Assembly: GCA_963573305.1 (NCBI GenBank) | Contig: OY754330.1 | Span: 17,952,596 to 18,016,595 of the forward strand | Length of the DNA stretch: 64,000 bases | Source of the DNA: Pyrrhosoma nymphula | Lineage: Eukaryota > Arthropoda > Insecta > Odonata > Coenagrionidae | Direction of reading: 5' to 3' | Shown here: positions 33,162 to 44,679 of the stretch, in pieces | How positions within the stretch are numbered: the first letter of the stretch is position 1 | Layout: the number at the start of each line of letters is the position of its first letter | Notes under the pieces: generated by a model | Told to the model about the DNA's origin: nothing | Seen by the model: the letters and a program-made list of their open reading frames with translations, nothing else | Databases searched by the model: none | Translations under genes and position numbers: made by a program

Positions 33162-33921
33162 ATAAAAAGTAAAGCAAGGAATTGAAGGTATTGAAGTGCA
33201 TTCCTTCCCACAGAATAGCAAAACGTTCAAAAAAACGAACTTCACTGTGTATTTTATCTCCATTTATCCTTCAAGAGTGCCACAAGTCAGGTGACGGAGT
33301 TTTCGAACCGGTCGATGACAGCGCCACGCGCGTACATTGACACGAACACATCACCCCCGGCAATGACAATGCCGGGAACAGTGCTCACACTTATCGACCA
33401 AGCACTCGATATATTATTGTGATACGATCATGGTCACCGTATCGAGATACAGAGTTTCCAGCAGTCCATCATGCTGAAATATGTTGGCTGAGAGGTGAAT
33501 GCGCTTGGCTCAGGAGAGAAGGCTATTATTCATTGAAGGATAGGGGAAGGGAGGGGTGGACCAACACTGGAAGCACATGGAATAGCAGCGGAAGATGGGA
33601 AGAATTTTTAAAACAACCATATCCTTCGATTTTGAAAATGATACATCAGGGTATTTAGTTGATCATCCGGGCAATGGATATTCGGGAGAGGTTGCGTGAG
33701 GAGAGATATCATGCACATCAAAATTATCCAACACACAAATAATGGTAGAGTTTTCAAATGACAATCCAGATAAACCGTGCATCATGTATCCCAAAGTGCT
33801 GTTTTAGCTAAGAATTCATTCCAATCACAAATTAAATTAAAATGGAAAGGAAGTTAGGCACATATACTACCACATTTAATCGAGCAAGCAACTTCAAGGG
33901 CTTGCAGCAGGTGATATTAGG
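33162..33921. other. No feature recognised
   Basis: A 79-codon frame (33419-33658 +) has no recognisable domain. No repeat match in the window. Confidence 0.35.
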
Positions 33922-34564
33922 TTAACCCGGGAGTGGTCGCTAAGCCACCTATCACGGGAGCGGTCTCGTGTGAGACGTTTTCTCACACTCAGATGTACCA
34001 TTGATTATCTATCGTAGAGTGTTTATTGGCAATGTATTAAACTATATTTAGATGTAATTTATTTCCCTTAATTTTCATTTGAAACAATGATTTCCACATA
34101 TACACAAATACTGATACAATTACGTAATCATTGCTAATTTTAGTGGCGTTGATAACATTGGATATTAATGAAGGATATTATCATTCTCAAGAAAAAATAT
34201 TTATTTATGAGGACATACTTTCTCATGACTAATAAATTTGCATTAACACATCTGCTCTCCACGAAATGAATCAACTTTGCCCGCATGTTGCGAAAGTGTA
34301 ACGCAAACTGAGTGATACAAAAACACTAACGTCAGTGGTCGCGCGATGAGGAAAAGTCTCACATCTTGTAGCCGACGGTATCAGACATATCATTACACAG
34401 CTGCGGACGCTTCATTTATACTTTTTTAGACGGTCGGTCAAAAGGAAGAGACAAAGAGTCAGCTAGAAGGAAAGGAAACTTATTCTAACTCGTGATTACA
34501 AAGTGAGCACAAGTTTAAATTTTATGTAAGAGAAATTCTCATTGCGCGGCCAATGGCGGGTTAA
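33922..34564 (+). mobile_element. TTAA-flanked MITE, family B, copy 1
   Basis: 643 bp from TTAACCCGGGAGTGGTCGC to GCGCGGCCAATGGCGGGTTAA, with TTAA at 33922-33925 and 34561-34564. Ends are short imperfect inverted repeats starting CCCG. Subterminal GTGTGAGACGTTTTCTCACAC forms a hairpin. Copies 2 and 3 are at 36346-36990 (inverted) and 46636-47280. Non-coding; piggyBac-type by target and end sequence, but the mobilising enzyme is not identified. Confidence 0.92.
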
Positions 34565-34735
34565 CAGCCATGCAAAGGGAAAGAAAGAGAGAGGAAATAC
34601 AACTTTTCAGAAAAGGGTTGTAAAGTGAAATGTGTTATGAAAAAAAGTGCCTTACTTTGTGCTGTTGTCATAAATGGTGCGTTGGTAAAATTAATTCTGG
34701 ATGTTTCCGGATCGACACCATGTTACGACATTATC

Positions 34736-34960
34736 GGGGGTCGTGGTGGCTTAGTGGGTATAGTACTGGGCTACCATTCAGAGTGTCCCGGGTTCAAATA
34801 CGAGTGAAACCACTTTGGACACCCCCTCCAAAAATTCTCGCGGTGCGATTATCTGATTTTCAGAACTTCACGGAAAGTTGCAGGTGGTCCAGGGAAAGGA
34901 ACTGACCCCCTTACCCTAAATGTGTGGTTTTGTCACGCCAATGGCTTGGCCAACACGATA
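34736..34960 (+). mobile_element. tRNA-derived SINE, older copy
   Basis: A box-like GTGGCTTAGTGGGTATAG and B box GGGTTCAAATACGAG form the tRNA-like head (34743-34803). The body carries GGTCCAGGGAAAGGAACTGA, CCCCCTTACCCTAAATGTGT and TCACGCCAATGGCTTGGCC, matching the SINE at 37635-37891. The B box is mutated and no target duplication was found. Just downstream (34,978-35,010) a GATGATGACGG...CCGTCGAAATGTC stretch resembles a mutated hammerhead core. Confidence 0.75.
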
Positions 34961-35096
34961 TTTAGAATTCTACCGCCGATGATGACGGCCTGACCGTCGA
35001 AATGTCCATGTTTTCTTTCGTAAGTGTCCTTTTATCGTGTTTCTGTTTGCTTAGTGTATCGCTGTTTTATTTATACATGTATATTTTTTTCCACCA

Positions 35097-35243
35097 AAAT
35101 CTACCTCTACAAAATACACTGCAAGCCACCTCAATGGTGTGTAGCATGGGGTGAATAGTCACCAACTTACATTACACTATACCCTTTTAAAGTCAACGTA
35201 ACTCCGACAATTGATGCATTCGCATAAATCGCGAATGATTGTT
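35097..35243 (-). mobile_element. LINE 3' end, tail A, short copy
   Basis: CTACAAAATACACTGCAAGC, stem-loop CACCTCAATGGTGTG, TTACATTACACTATACCC and TTGATGCATTCGCATAAATC match the other tail A copies over about 145 bp. Strongly 5'-truncated. Confidence 0.7.
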
Positions 35244-36345
35244 TTTCTTAGTGTTTACGCAGAGTGGGACTAGTCCTGTATGAGGTGCAGGCTATAAAGC
35301 CGTGTAAAACCCTGACCATTCCCGCTCAATTCCCAAGCTGCCCAGTAGTGGGATCCCAGCGAGATATCTCTCGAGCTGCCAGGCATTCGGCAGCCAACAC
35401 GATATGAAAGCAAGATAGCAGAGCGGGAATAGGGAGGTTTTTTTTATTAAGGAGGGGAAACGGATTTCTTGGGGGAGGGGACAGGAGAGTCAAGTAAACA
35501 GCAATGGTTATAAAGAGGATGATTGGATTGTTGTGTTGACAACTGCGGGGCAAAAGAGATTGGAAACAATAGAAAAGCGGTGCTATCGAGGAATCACGAA
35601 GATCAAAAGTAGAGAGGTAATCCCTAACAAAGTCTCACGAAGAGTTGCAGAGAAGAGAAATATAATGTGAAGAAGAAAAGAATATAGTTTAAAACATTCT
35701 GTCTCAAATTCTAATTGAAAACAGTAATGAAAGAAGAAGTGAACGGGGAAGTATTACGAAGAAAGACCAATGGGGCTATTCTTTATGGCCTCGGAATTTC
35801 CGAGTCTCGACTGTGACGACATTATGACGTCACAATCACGGAAATTTCAAATAGGGCCATTCAAAAGTCGAGATTTGTCGGGGACTTTGACGTCACACCC
35901 GCGTATTTTCCGAGGTTCTACCGTGTCGAGTCCTTACTGAATAAGAGCTGAAGAATGGAATGCATCAGGTAAATTGTGGAGGACGTTTATTTTTCATTTA
36001 TGAAGGAACAAGCCGTTTGCAAAGAGGTAAATGGAGTGGGGAGTTGCAACAAAACCATATTCGGATACACGGCTGCTGATGATGATTGTATAATGAGGTG
36101 GACTGTGGTCTTTTATTATCAACCGATGGATCCTGAGGTCATGTTCCATGATGGATCATGAACCAGTAAAGTCGTATGCAATTCTCACCATTTTCAGTGC
36201 CTCAAAATATACCTACGTGAGAATAGGTTATAGAATTGGAATCTCAATAATGTTTGAATGGTGGTAACTCTAACCACGTACTGTATGTAAGAAAAATAGA
36301 TAAAGAGAACCAAATGCAGGACGATAACTCCCGCTTCTATGAAGA
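35244..36345. other. Spacer with a GAGCGGGAAT hairpin and two TGACGTCA palindromes
   Basis: CATTCCCGCTC near 35,317 pairs with GAGCGGGAAT near 35,422. Two perfect CRE-type octamers TGACGTCA occur at 35,825-35,832 and 35,888-35,895 within a segment rich in TCGAG/CGAGTC words. No gene was recognised; the 61-codon frame at 35,976 has no motif. CRE function is only a possibility. Confidence 0.4.
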
Positions 36346-36990
36346 TTAACCCGCCATTCATGGTCACACAATGAGATTTTCTCTCACACCAAATTTAAAC
36401 TTGTGCTCACTTTGTAATCACGAGTTACAATAGGTTTCCATTCCTTCTAGCTGAATTTTTATCTCTTCCTATTGACCGAACGTCACACAAAGTATAAATG
36501 AAGCGTCCGCAGCTGTGTGATGATATGTCTGATACCGTCGGCTACAAAGTGTGAGACATTTTATCATCGCGCGACCACTGACGTTAGTGTTTTTGTATCA
36601 CTCAGTTGCGTTACAGTCATGCAGCATGCGAGCAAAATTGATTCATTTCGTGAAGAGGAGATATTTTAATGCAAATTTATGAGTGATAAGAATGTATGTT
36701 CTCATAAATAAATATTTCTTCATGAGAATAGTAATTTTCTTCATTTATACCCAATGGTATCATCGCCAGTAAAATTAGCAATGATTACGTAATTGTATCA
36801 GTATTTGTGTATATGTGGAAATCATTGTTTCAAATAAACATTTAGAGAAATAAATGAAATATAAATATAGTGTAGTATATCGCCAATAAACGCTCTATGA
36901 TAGATAAACAATGACACATCTGTGTGTGAGAAAAAGTCTCACACGCGACCGCTCGCGTGATAAGTAGCTCAGCGACCACTCCCGGGTTAA
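36346..36990 (-). mobile_element. TTAA-flanked MITE, family B, copy 2
   Basis: 645 bp from TTAACCCGCCATTCATGG to CGACCACTCCCGGGTTAA, the inverse of copy 1. It shares blocks such as GTCTGATACCGTCGGCTAC and GACGTTAGTGTTTTTGTATC. TTAA at 36346-36349 and 36987-36990. Non-coding. Confidence 0.92.
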
Positions 36991-37624
36991 TTGTTATCTG
37001 TTTCGATAATTAAAACGCCATTATTCATAGGCCTCACTTAGTTCAAACTCCTAAAGGAGATAAGGTCTATAGAAAAGAGACCATCATAGAATATCAGTAG
37101 GTAACTTATTTTAAGTTCGATGAATTCAGTACGGTTATTAGTTTGTCAACGTGGAGAACGACCAAAATTCTAGATTTATTTCAAATCAAAATTATCCTAG
37201 ACATATACTACTTTGGTATGTCAGGTTTAAGAGAATAGTTAATATGAAAACACTTTATTCAATACCCCAAAAAAAATAAATATATATAACATAACCATAC
37301 CCTTACCTTAAATATATGTGCATGTATGTCATTGTTGGTTCTTTTGTTTAAATGCAAACTAAATGACTTAAAGTACTTTGTTTGTACATCATTCAAACAT
37401 AGGTAATTTAAAATGGAAATGACCTATCCGTCATATGAAATAGTTGTGAAAATTTAATCCGTAATGAAATTGTTAAGAAAAATGAAGAGTACAAAACAAT
37501 ATAATACGCATATCGGTTCAACCCTATAAATCCAGGTGTGCTGAATACGGCACATACCTCTGGAGTGATATCAGCTAATATATCTGTTCCCAATACGGCG
37601 AATCCGGTCAAATAAAAACCTATG
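36991..37624. other. No feature recognised
   Basis: AT-rich spacer; the 73-codon minus frame (37408-37629) has no motif. Confidence 0.35.
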
Positions 37625-37901
37625 GACAAATCTCGGGGAGAGTGGTGGTCTAGTGGGTATAGCGCTTGGCTATTAGTCGGAGGTTCCCGGGTTCAAATCC
37701 GGGTGAAGTCTTTGGACACCCACAAACATAAAAAATAAAAAAAAAATCCTCGGAGTGCGGGGTGGCCCAGGAAATGAACTGGCCCCCTTACCCTGAATGT
37801 GTGAAATTCACACGCCCGTGGCTTAGTCAGGGTTGAACTCTACCCTTAACTATCCAAACCAACCTTCGGGTTGAATCACCGAGTGTGTGAAGACAAATCT
37901 C
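37625..37901 (+). mobile_element. tRNA-derived SINE with 10-bp target duplication
   Basis: GACAAATCTC occurs at 37625-37634 and 37892-37901 around a 257-bp body. The head has A box GGTGGTCTAGTGGGTATAG and a perfect T-arm CCCGGGTTCAAATCCGGG. The body has GTGGCCCAGGAAATGAACTG and CCCCCTTACCCTGAATGTGT, then CACGCCCGTGGCTTAGTCA. The 3' end lacks a poly(A) and reads GAATCACCGAGTGTGTGAA. Pol III transcription from the A/B boxes is expected. Younger than the 34.7-kb copy. Confidence 0.93.
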
Positions 37902-39902
37902 AAACATATATACTTATACGTTTTTAATATCTAACCTCTATTCATATATTTTAAGGAGAAATAAATTCTTTTTTATTGTTAAACGTTTAGGCTCATAAAG
38001 GGTACATGATCCTTAGGCGTCCTTCACGGAGGAGACTTGTCGACGCTCACATGTCGCTCAAGTGACCCGGACAATAATAATGACTCATAGGTGACTCTTG
38101 TGGGACAAGGCTAAGCCCTCAAAACGAATGAAGGCAGTGGATTTCCTGAAGTCATCTCTTGTCGGCCATCAGACGGCGGAAGCTCGCTGGCTGGCGCTTG
38201 GGCGTCGGAGAAGCGAAATTCCAGGGCAACAGAATAATAATGCAACCGACACCGGGCGGGAGGTGATTATATGGGGGCTTCTCACTGGAGGAACGGAGGA
38301 AGCATGCAGGGAAGGGTGGGAGCGAAGGATACATATTTAGCGAGGGAGGGAGACGGGAAGGATTTGCCCTTGCCAAAGGGTTTAGGTGGAGAGATAGAGA
38401 GAGAGAGGGAGAGGAAATATCCTGAGTGAGGGTGTGGAGGGTGTTGGAGGAGGATAAAGGGGACTTGGCGACGGCTTTGCCAAGTTGGCGATTTCGTCGC
38501 CAGATTACCCCAAATCCCTTTTCAGCGGAAATATTTATGGTAAGGCGACATGACTTCGATAGGAGTTTCCACCAGGTCAGACAATAATTTTAATTAAGTC
38601 GTTAAAATTGAATAAATTAATATCTCCGGGTAGAAAAAAGGCAAGGGCTGGAGGTGCTGAATTCTCATCATGAATGGCGCCCAAAGTTTAATCCGCTTTT
38701 AGAATCCAAGTCATTTTTATGATAATGATTTGAAGTATTACTAACTAATTATCATTTTAACGGGTTTCAAAATTTAAAATAATCGATATTTATGGTTGCA
38801 ACGACTTTTTTTCTGATATGCGTTTTCCAATACGAGATTGTAGTTATTAGAGGGGGAGGATTATTTTTAAAAGTTTTATGTACTAGTTTAAATTTTAGAT
38901 CATTAACTTATTTTTAATTATATAAATGTTATCATTTTTGTAAATAACAGTTTACAGTGCAGAACTAGTTTTAAAAATGAGGTGAAATCGCAACTTGATT
39001 TTTTTAACATTGTGGTTTCAGAACATCATTAATTACAAGGTATAAGCGAAGTATTCGAACGAGAAATTCGTTTTATAAGTAAATTAAAACTAATCCCTCT
39101 TCATTCATGGAAACTAGGCTCCCTTATTACTCATTTTTAAATTACGGTGTCCTTGTAACTTCCTCTTTTTCAGGACTTCCATATGATTTTCACGTGATTA
39201 TATCTACAAACATTATTACTATCTACATATAATATGTCTGCATAATTATATCTTCATTTTCTCATGCTATGCAGAAAAAGCCTGACCATCAAACGATACT
39301 AGAGATTTACAAGGAACTATGAATAATAGAATCCTATAGTTAATTTTTTATATCTATAGCATTATCGTTTTTAAAATAAGTCAACGAAATAATGCCATTG
39401 ATGTGATTCCAAGGATTATTTAATTCATTAGTGCGATCGGTAGCAACGATTTTCTTAAAAAATCGATATCGGTAAAAACAACAATAAAGAATAAAAGAAC
39501 ATAATTATGAAATATTTACCCGTTCCTTCCACTTGTATTCAATTCTGGATACATTTAATGACTTTGAATGCCATTATTATGAACTATTTCGCATAATTTC
39601 CTCTTTATATTACATTTATTCAAAATCTGTTTTCACTGATATAAATGTATTGGGGTATATACGACGCTAATCAGTATATACATGAGAACTATACTCGTAT
39701 TTTTGGCGTGTGGTCTCCACTACATTTTTCACTTACAGTCAAATTTCTCTCTACTTAATGTAAGATGGCATGAATATATGAAGGTTAAGAAAGATATACA
39801 GATCAGCCTGATTTTTACACTGAGAGTCAGTTACGTCAGAGTTTTTTCATCACTTCCTATCTAAAGGTATTTTTTTTGGAATTTATAAATTTCATATTCT
39901 CA
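37902..39902. other. No feature recognised
   Basis: 38,090-38,520 is GC-richer with GA-rich microsatellite-like sequence (38,390-38,415). The rest is AT-rich. Overlapping frames at 38,098-38,376 on both strands have no motif. Confidence 0.4.
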
Positions 39903-40090
39903 ATTCCTTTTCCTTTATTTCACTGCCAACGTTTCGGCAAATTCATTGCCATAATTGGTGACATTTATTTGCCCTGTAAATTGGAATGGTTGACATCTCT
40001 TCAACCATCATGTTAGTGTAATTAAAGTTTCACAGCCCTAAGGATGGCAATAAATTTTCCGAAACGTTGGCAGTGAAATAAAGGAATTTT
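39903..40090. repeat. Foldback with decayed hammerhead-like boxes
   Basis: ATTCCTTTTCCTTTATTTCA CTGCCAACGTTTCGGC near 39,903-39,938 pairs with CCGAAACGTTGGCAG near 40,059-40,073 and TGAAATAAAGGAAT after it; a TGGCAAT/ATTGCCA pair closes the inner part. The plus strand near 40,036 reads CTAAGGA then a hairpin and CCGAAAC, the same layout as the CTGAAGA...GAAAC motif with mutations. Related to the Penelope-tail hairpins. Confidence 0.6.
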
Positions 40091-40345
40091 AATTCACCAA
40101 ACATGAATAAATTAAAAGAAGGTACTAAAATTAAATTACAACATTAATCCACAATTTAATCCAATTACACAATTAATATCCAAATTCAGAAGGCTGTCAT
40201 CATAGCAACATGTCATATAGTAATGAAATTCTTAAATTTTGGAAAAACTATTGAATGTTATTTTTTTCTGGGAATACTTGTCATATTACTCAAACCTCTG
40301 AATAACCCAGCACGACTGAGGAATATAAAAGGAGAGAAAACAATC

Positions 40346-41130
40346 TACGAGGCGTATTTTTTAAGTAAGTACCGTTTTGAAATTAAAATAAAACTAGTAC
40401 ACTTTTCTTAACTATTTTATTTTTAAGTGAAAACCTATGCCTTAATCTATTTTTCTAAATAATTTACACTAATATTAAGGCACTTGTCGTATAGTAGAAC
40501 CAGCTTTTGAATCCCTTCCTCATTGAAGCCTGCCGCCTCATTTGACCACCACTGTAACACGGTCATTTTGGTTTCATCATCATTGTCGTGGCACTGACCA
40601 CCCAGATGCATCTTCAAATGCAAAAACAGGAGTCAGAAGGCACTAGATCTGGGCTGTACAGAGGGCGATCAAGTTGTTCCCAGCAAATTGATCCGAAGGG
40701 ATCTTGAGTTTGATGGACGGGCATTGTCATGCGGCAATCAACATTTTCGGTACCCAGCGTGAGCAAACTTTCGATAATTTTAACGTTTTTGCGGCCATCT
40801 CTAAAAGCTCTAACACATTTCCGCAACATTCCATCGCTCAAAATGTTTATCCATAAACGTCACTGATCTGACGATGAATTTCAGCCACCATCACGCCTTT
40901 TGCTCTAAGAAAACGAATCACAGCGCGTAAATTGCAGTCGGCGGGATTCTCAATCGGCGGAGGCATTTTAAATATTCACAAACAAACATAAACACGGCCG
41001 AATGTTTCCGTAACAGCGTCTGTGGCTTCCTAACAGATGTAGGTACACAGCGTGCATATGCCAAATGCCCACCGTAGCACTGCATCGGCCGAATTTCAAA
41101 ACGGTACTTACTTTAAAAACATGCCTCGTA
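40346..41130 (-). mobile_element. Mariner transposon relic 2
   Basis: Ends CGAGGCGTATTTTTTAAGTA and its near complement (TACTTACTTTAAAAACATGC...) extend about 38 bp, with TA outside at 40346-40347 and 41129-41130. The minus strand keeps the transposase N-terminus MPPPIENPADCNLRAVIRFL, the MSDGMLRKCVRAFRDGRKNV helix-turn-helix region, then WEQLDRPLYSPDLVPSD (the PYSPDLAPSD motif) and a C-terminus IQKLVLLYDKCLN. At about 780 bp versus about 1.3 kb the middle, including catalytic D residues, is deleted, and stops and frameshifts occur. A different mariner lineage from 9186-9955, judging by ends and protein. Confidence 0.92.
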
Positions 41131-41147
41131 TATAAGAAAATCCCTTG

Positions 41148-41640
41148 TCACTAACTCACTGACTCGTGACCGGTGTAAGATGGAGCCACATTCACTACAG
41201 TTTTAAAAGGCCGTTATTAGATGGAGGTACGGTCACTAAATTTTTAAAATGCCGTTACTAGATGATGCCTAAATCACTAAAATTTTAAAATGCCATTTTT
41301 TGATGGAGCCACAGTCACTTGAATTTTAAAATGCCCTTACTAGATGGAGCCACAGTCACTTAAATTTTAAAATGTCGCAATTAGATGGAGCCACAGTCAC
41401 TTAAGTTTTAAAATGCCGTTCTTCAACTGCTTGCATGAAATTTAATAAAAGCGAGAATCGTTTCTAAAATGGCTCCGACCGAGACCACGCACCTTTTCAT
41501 CTTGCGACGACGACAATTTTCCGGTGATTTCGGCATAATATGCGATTACAGTCAACAAGTCGCAGGGTCAGTCGTTTGACCACTTTGGACTTCAACTCCA
41601 AACAGAAGTATTCTCACACGGATGACTGTACTTTGCTCTC
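41148..41640 (+). repeat. Unclassified dispersed repeat carrying a 41-bp minisatellite
   Basis: TATAAGAAAATCCCTTGTCA and CTCACTGACTCGTGACC lead into six 41-bp units, then a roughly 210-bp block with GCTCCGACCGAGACCACGC and CGACGACGACAATTTTCCGG ending near CTCTCTCTCTCGCTCGAG. An inverted copy lies at 47310-47735 with only three units. I do not recognise the family; no translated motif is convincing. Confidence 0.75.
41179..41424 (+). repeat. 41-bp minisatellite, six units
   Basis: Units start GATGGAGCCACAGTCACT at 41179, 41220, 41261, 41302, 41343 and 41384, a constant 41-bp step. Each ends in TTTTAAAATGCCGTTACTA or variants. The third unit is the most diverged. Three units of the same satellite occur inverted at about 47570-47690. 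Confidence 0.93.
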
Positions 41641-42249
41641 TCTCTCGCTCGAGAAATTCCCGCTTAGTGAAAGTGCTTATCGAGCCCAACCCTCAGCAAG
41701 GACCGCTGCTCAACGATAATAACCAATTCACACGCAATGCGAGAAATAAAGGGAAAGAATGTAATTTTAATAGTGTTGGGAATACATTCATGATATCAGG
41801 TGTCATTTAATTTCAATATCTTCATTGAATAAGTGGGAGCCAAGGGCGCATTTTATAACTCATTGAGAATAATAATAATAGTACGGTGCAAATATCACGA
41901 GTTTAGGTCAATTAATATATGGGTCATTCCACCTCAATTCAACAAACGTTTGTCCCTTAGGGTCTCAGATTTTGATAAAAATTGGTGTTTGGGTACAATA
42001 TTAACTCAAACTGAATACCATCAAACCGTTTTGTGAAAAAATATTTTGAGTGAATTATGCATATTTTAATTTTTTCGCATTTTTAGCAAAAAATCCGTGC
42101 CTTAAATCATATTATCACTTATATCTCTGCTTGTAATTGTCATAAAACAATGATTAATAGCTTTTATTAAAGCTAAATCTTTATTGAATGCAAATATATC
42201 AATAAAAAATTATTTTCTTTTATACCCTATTGTTGTAAATTACTAATGT

Positions 42250-42780
42250 TTAAAAAATTGTTAATAAACTTTTCTCAAATACTCCATCTCAGAATCGGCC
42301 GAAATTGTTTTTCCGTAATCTAAACATATCTAGCTAACTATTCCAAAAATAAAATTTAGTGGAAATTCATAATTGCGCTTTTTATAAATATTTAAACATT
42401 TACAATTTTCTCTCGCGCGGCCCGTGTTTCAAAAATTGTTAATGCACTTTTCTCAAATACTCCATCTCAGAATCGGCCGAAATTGTTTTTCCGTAATCTA
42501 AACATATCTAGCTAACTATTCCAAAAATAAAATTTAGTGAAAATTCATAATTGCGCTTTTTATAAATATTTAAACATTTACAATTTTCTCTCGCGCGGCC
42601 CGTGTTTCAAAAATTGTTAATGCACTTTTCTCAAATACTCCATCTCAGAATCGGCCGAAAATGTTTTTCCATAATCTTAACATATCCAGCTAACTAGTAA
42701 AAAAATAATATTTAGTGGAAATTCATAAATGCGTTTTTTATAAATATTTAAACATTTACAATTTTCTCTCGCGTGGCCCG
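42250..42780 (+). repeat. Left-arm array, three 178-bp units
   Basis: The word CTCAAATACTCCATCTCAGA occurs at 42274, 42452 and 42630, a step of exactly 178 bp. Units also share CCGTAATCTAAACATATC, AATTCATAATTGCGC and TTTTCTCTCGCGCGGCCCGT. The first two units are nearly identical; the third is more diverged, and resembles the right-arm units. Confidence 0.95.
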
Positions 42781-43269
42781 TCAGCTTCCCATTTGGAATA
42801 CATGCAGCAGACACGTGATGCAAGCCTAAACATTTCCATAATTGCTCAAGGTCGTGGCTATATGAGATAAAAATATATTATAAACTATGAATGTTAACAA
42901 CAATTGCTATTTGTTCTGTTAAATGGATGTTTGCAGAGAAATTAACCATTGAGCCCCACTTTCTCTGCGCGAAGTTTTTTCTAACTACTCCGACACAAAC
43001 GATTGAAAACTCTTGCTCGGCGTTAATGACAATGGAAAACGGACACATAAACAGAAAACTAATTTTAGGAAATTTGAAAGAGATATTTTGTAATTTAAGG
43101 AAAAATATGCCGAAGATACTGTTTCATTTTCAAATTTTGCAGAGCACAGACCTAAGAAGTCCGTTCTTGCGGGAGCATCAGTAACTCATACCGTATGCGT
43201 GTGTCTGGTGCATCAAATTATTAAATTCATGATTTTAGGTGCAAGGTTGTCACCACTATATCTAGGGGA

Positions 43270-44424
43270 TAATACCGAGCCGCTGTTGTCATATAAAGAC
43301 TTTTTGTCAGCAATGATGTGTTTCCCTGCGACCGACCGAGGCATGCCATTTGAACGAATGTAAAAACTGCCCTGGGCCGAGCAAAATTTGGAATTCAGTA
43401 GAACACTTAGATGGAAACTTAGTTGATAGCATTACTTACCACCAATGGGTGCAAGCTAACCATTGCTCCCTAGAAATTTTTACAAAATCTACCGATAGCG
43501 TTTTGAAACTTTTATTGAAAAGTTACAGAAACTTCAGCCACATGGCTACATTGCTAAAAATCAATCTGATTTTCTTAGAAATGTAAAGCATAACATCCAA
43601 GTGGGGCAGGTTCTCGTCATTGAAGATTTTCCAGAAAATTACGCTTTCGTTTTACAGGACAGCATGCAAGGTGTACTTTGGAATAACGGCCAAGCAACAG
43701 TTCACCTCTTTGCTTGCAATTATCGACTTAAAGTCCAGGATAATGTAATCCCATTGAACTTCGTAATCATATCAGACAGCCTGAAGCCTATACCATCAAC
43801 TGTACATGTTTTTCAAAAACTTCTTCTTAAATTCTTGAAATTGAAAGTTCCAAAGCTTCAAAAAGAAAAATATTATTCAGATGGATGCTGCTCATTATAA
43901 AACAAGTATAAATTCAGAACTTATCTCTTCACAGGAAAGATTTCACAGTCTCTGCAGAATGGCATTTCTTTGCTACATCGCATGGTAAAGGGCCAAGTGA
44001 CGAACTGGGAGGAACTTTGAAAAGACTAGCAGCAAGAACAAGCCTTCAGCTTCCATACAAAAAACAAATACGTACACCTATAGAACTCTTTAAACGGGCA
44101 AAAGAGCATATTTTAGGAGTGGATTTTGGCTACGCAAAGAAAGAAAAAATTGGAAAATATTCCGATGTACTTGCGAAAAGATTTCGTCAGGCAGTTAGTA
44201 TACCAGGCCTAAGTGAGTTTCATGCAGCAATACCCGAATCAAATGGAGTGGTTATAATGAAGAGACTCTCTTCGTCCAGCAAGGGACGAGGATTCAGCTT
44301 TAGTTGCATGCAGGAGTATCAGGATCCTCAAATAAAATATTTCGGAGAGGACCCCTTCCTACATGGTAGGACATCATATGTTTACGGAAAGCATGCTAAC
44401 TTAACCATTTTACATTTGTTATAA
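43270..44424 (+). pseudogene. Transposase-like gene of the giant-TIR element, frameshifted
   Basis: Frame pieces in order: LLSYKDFLSAMMCFPATDRG, CHLNECKNCPG (a CxxCPG motif), then GQVLVIEDFPENYAFVLQD, QGVLWNNGQATVHLFACNY, NFVIISDSLKP, KYYSDGCCS, then DFTVSAEWHFFATSHGKG, GGTLKRLAARTSLQLPYK and a C-terminus to 44424. The set DFxENYxFxxQD, WNNxQATxHP, FSDGxxxQYKN and EWxFFATSHGKGxxDGxGGTxKRLxARxSLQ defines a widespread family of uncharacterised animal proteins that I recognise but cannot place in a named superfamily. At least three frame changes (about 43340, 43590, 43900) and an altered SDG box show it is dead. Confidence 0.85.
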
Positions 44425-44679
44425 ATACAAGGATATTGCTTTCTCGTTAGTTTTCAATCGATTGTATCGGAGTAGTTAGAAAAAACTTCGCGCAGAGAAA
44501 GTGGGGCTCAATGGTTAATTTCTCTGCAAACATCCATTTAACAGAACAAATAGCAATTGTTGTTAACATTCATAGTTTATAATATATTTTTATCTCATAT
44601 AGCCACGACCTTGAGCATTTAGGGAAATGTTCAGGCTTGCATCACGTGTCTGCTGCATGTATTCCAAATGGGAAGCTGA

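Noticed and set aside
41179..41424. CRISPR-like array
   Set aside because: Units are contiguous 41-bp tandem repeats with no unique spacers, in a eukaryotic repeat context.
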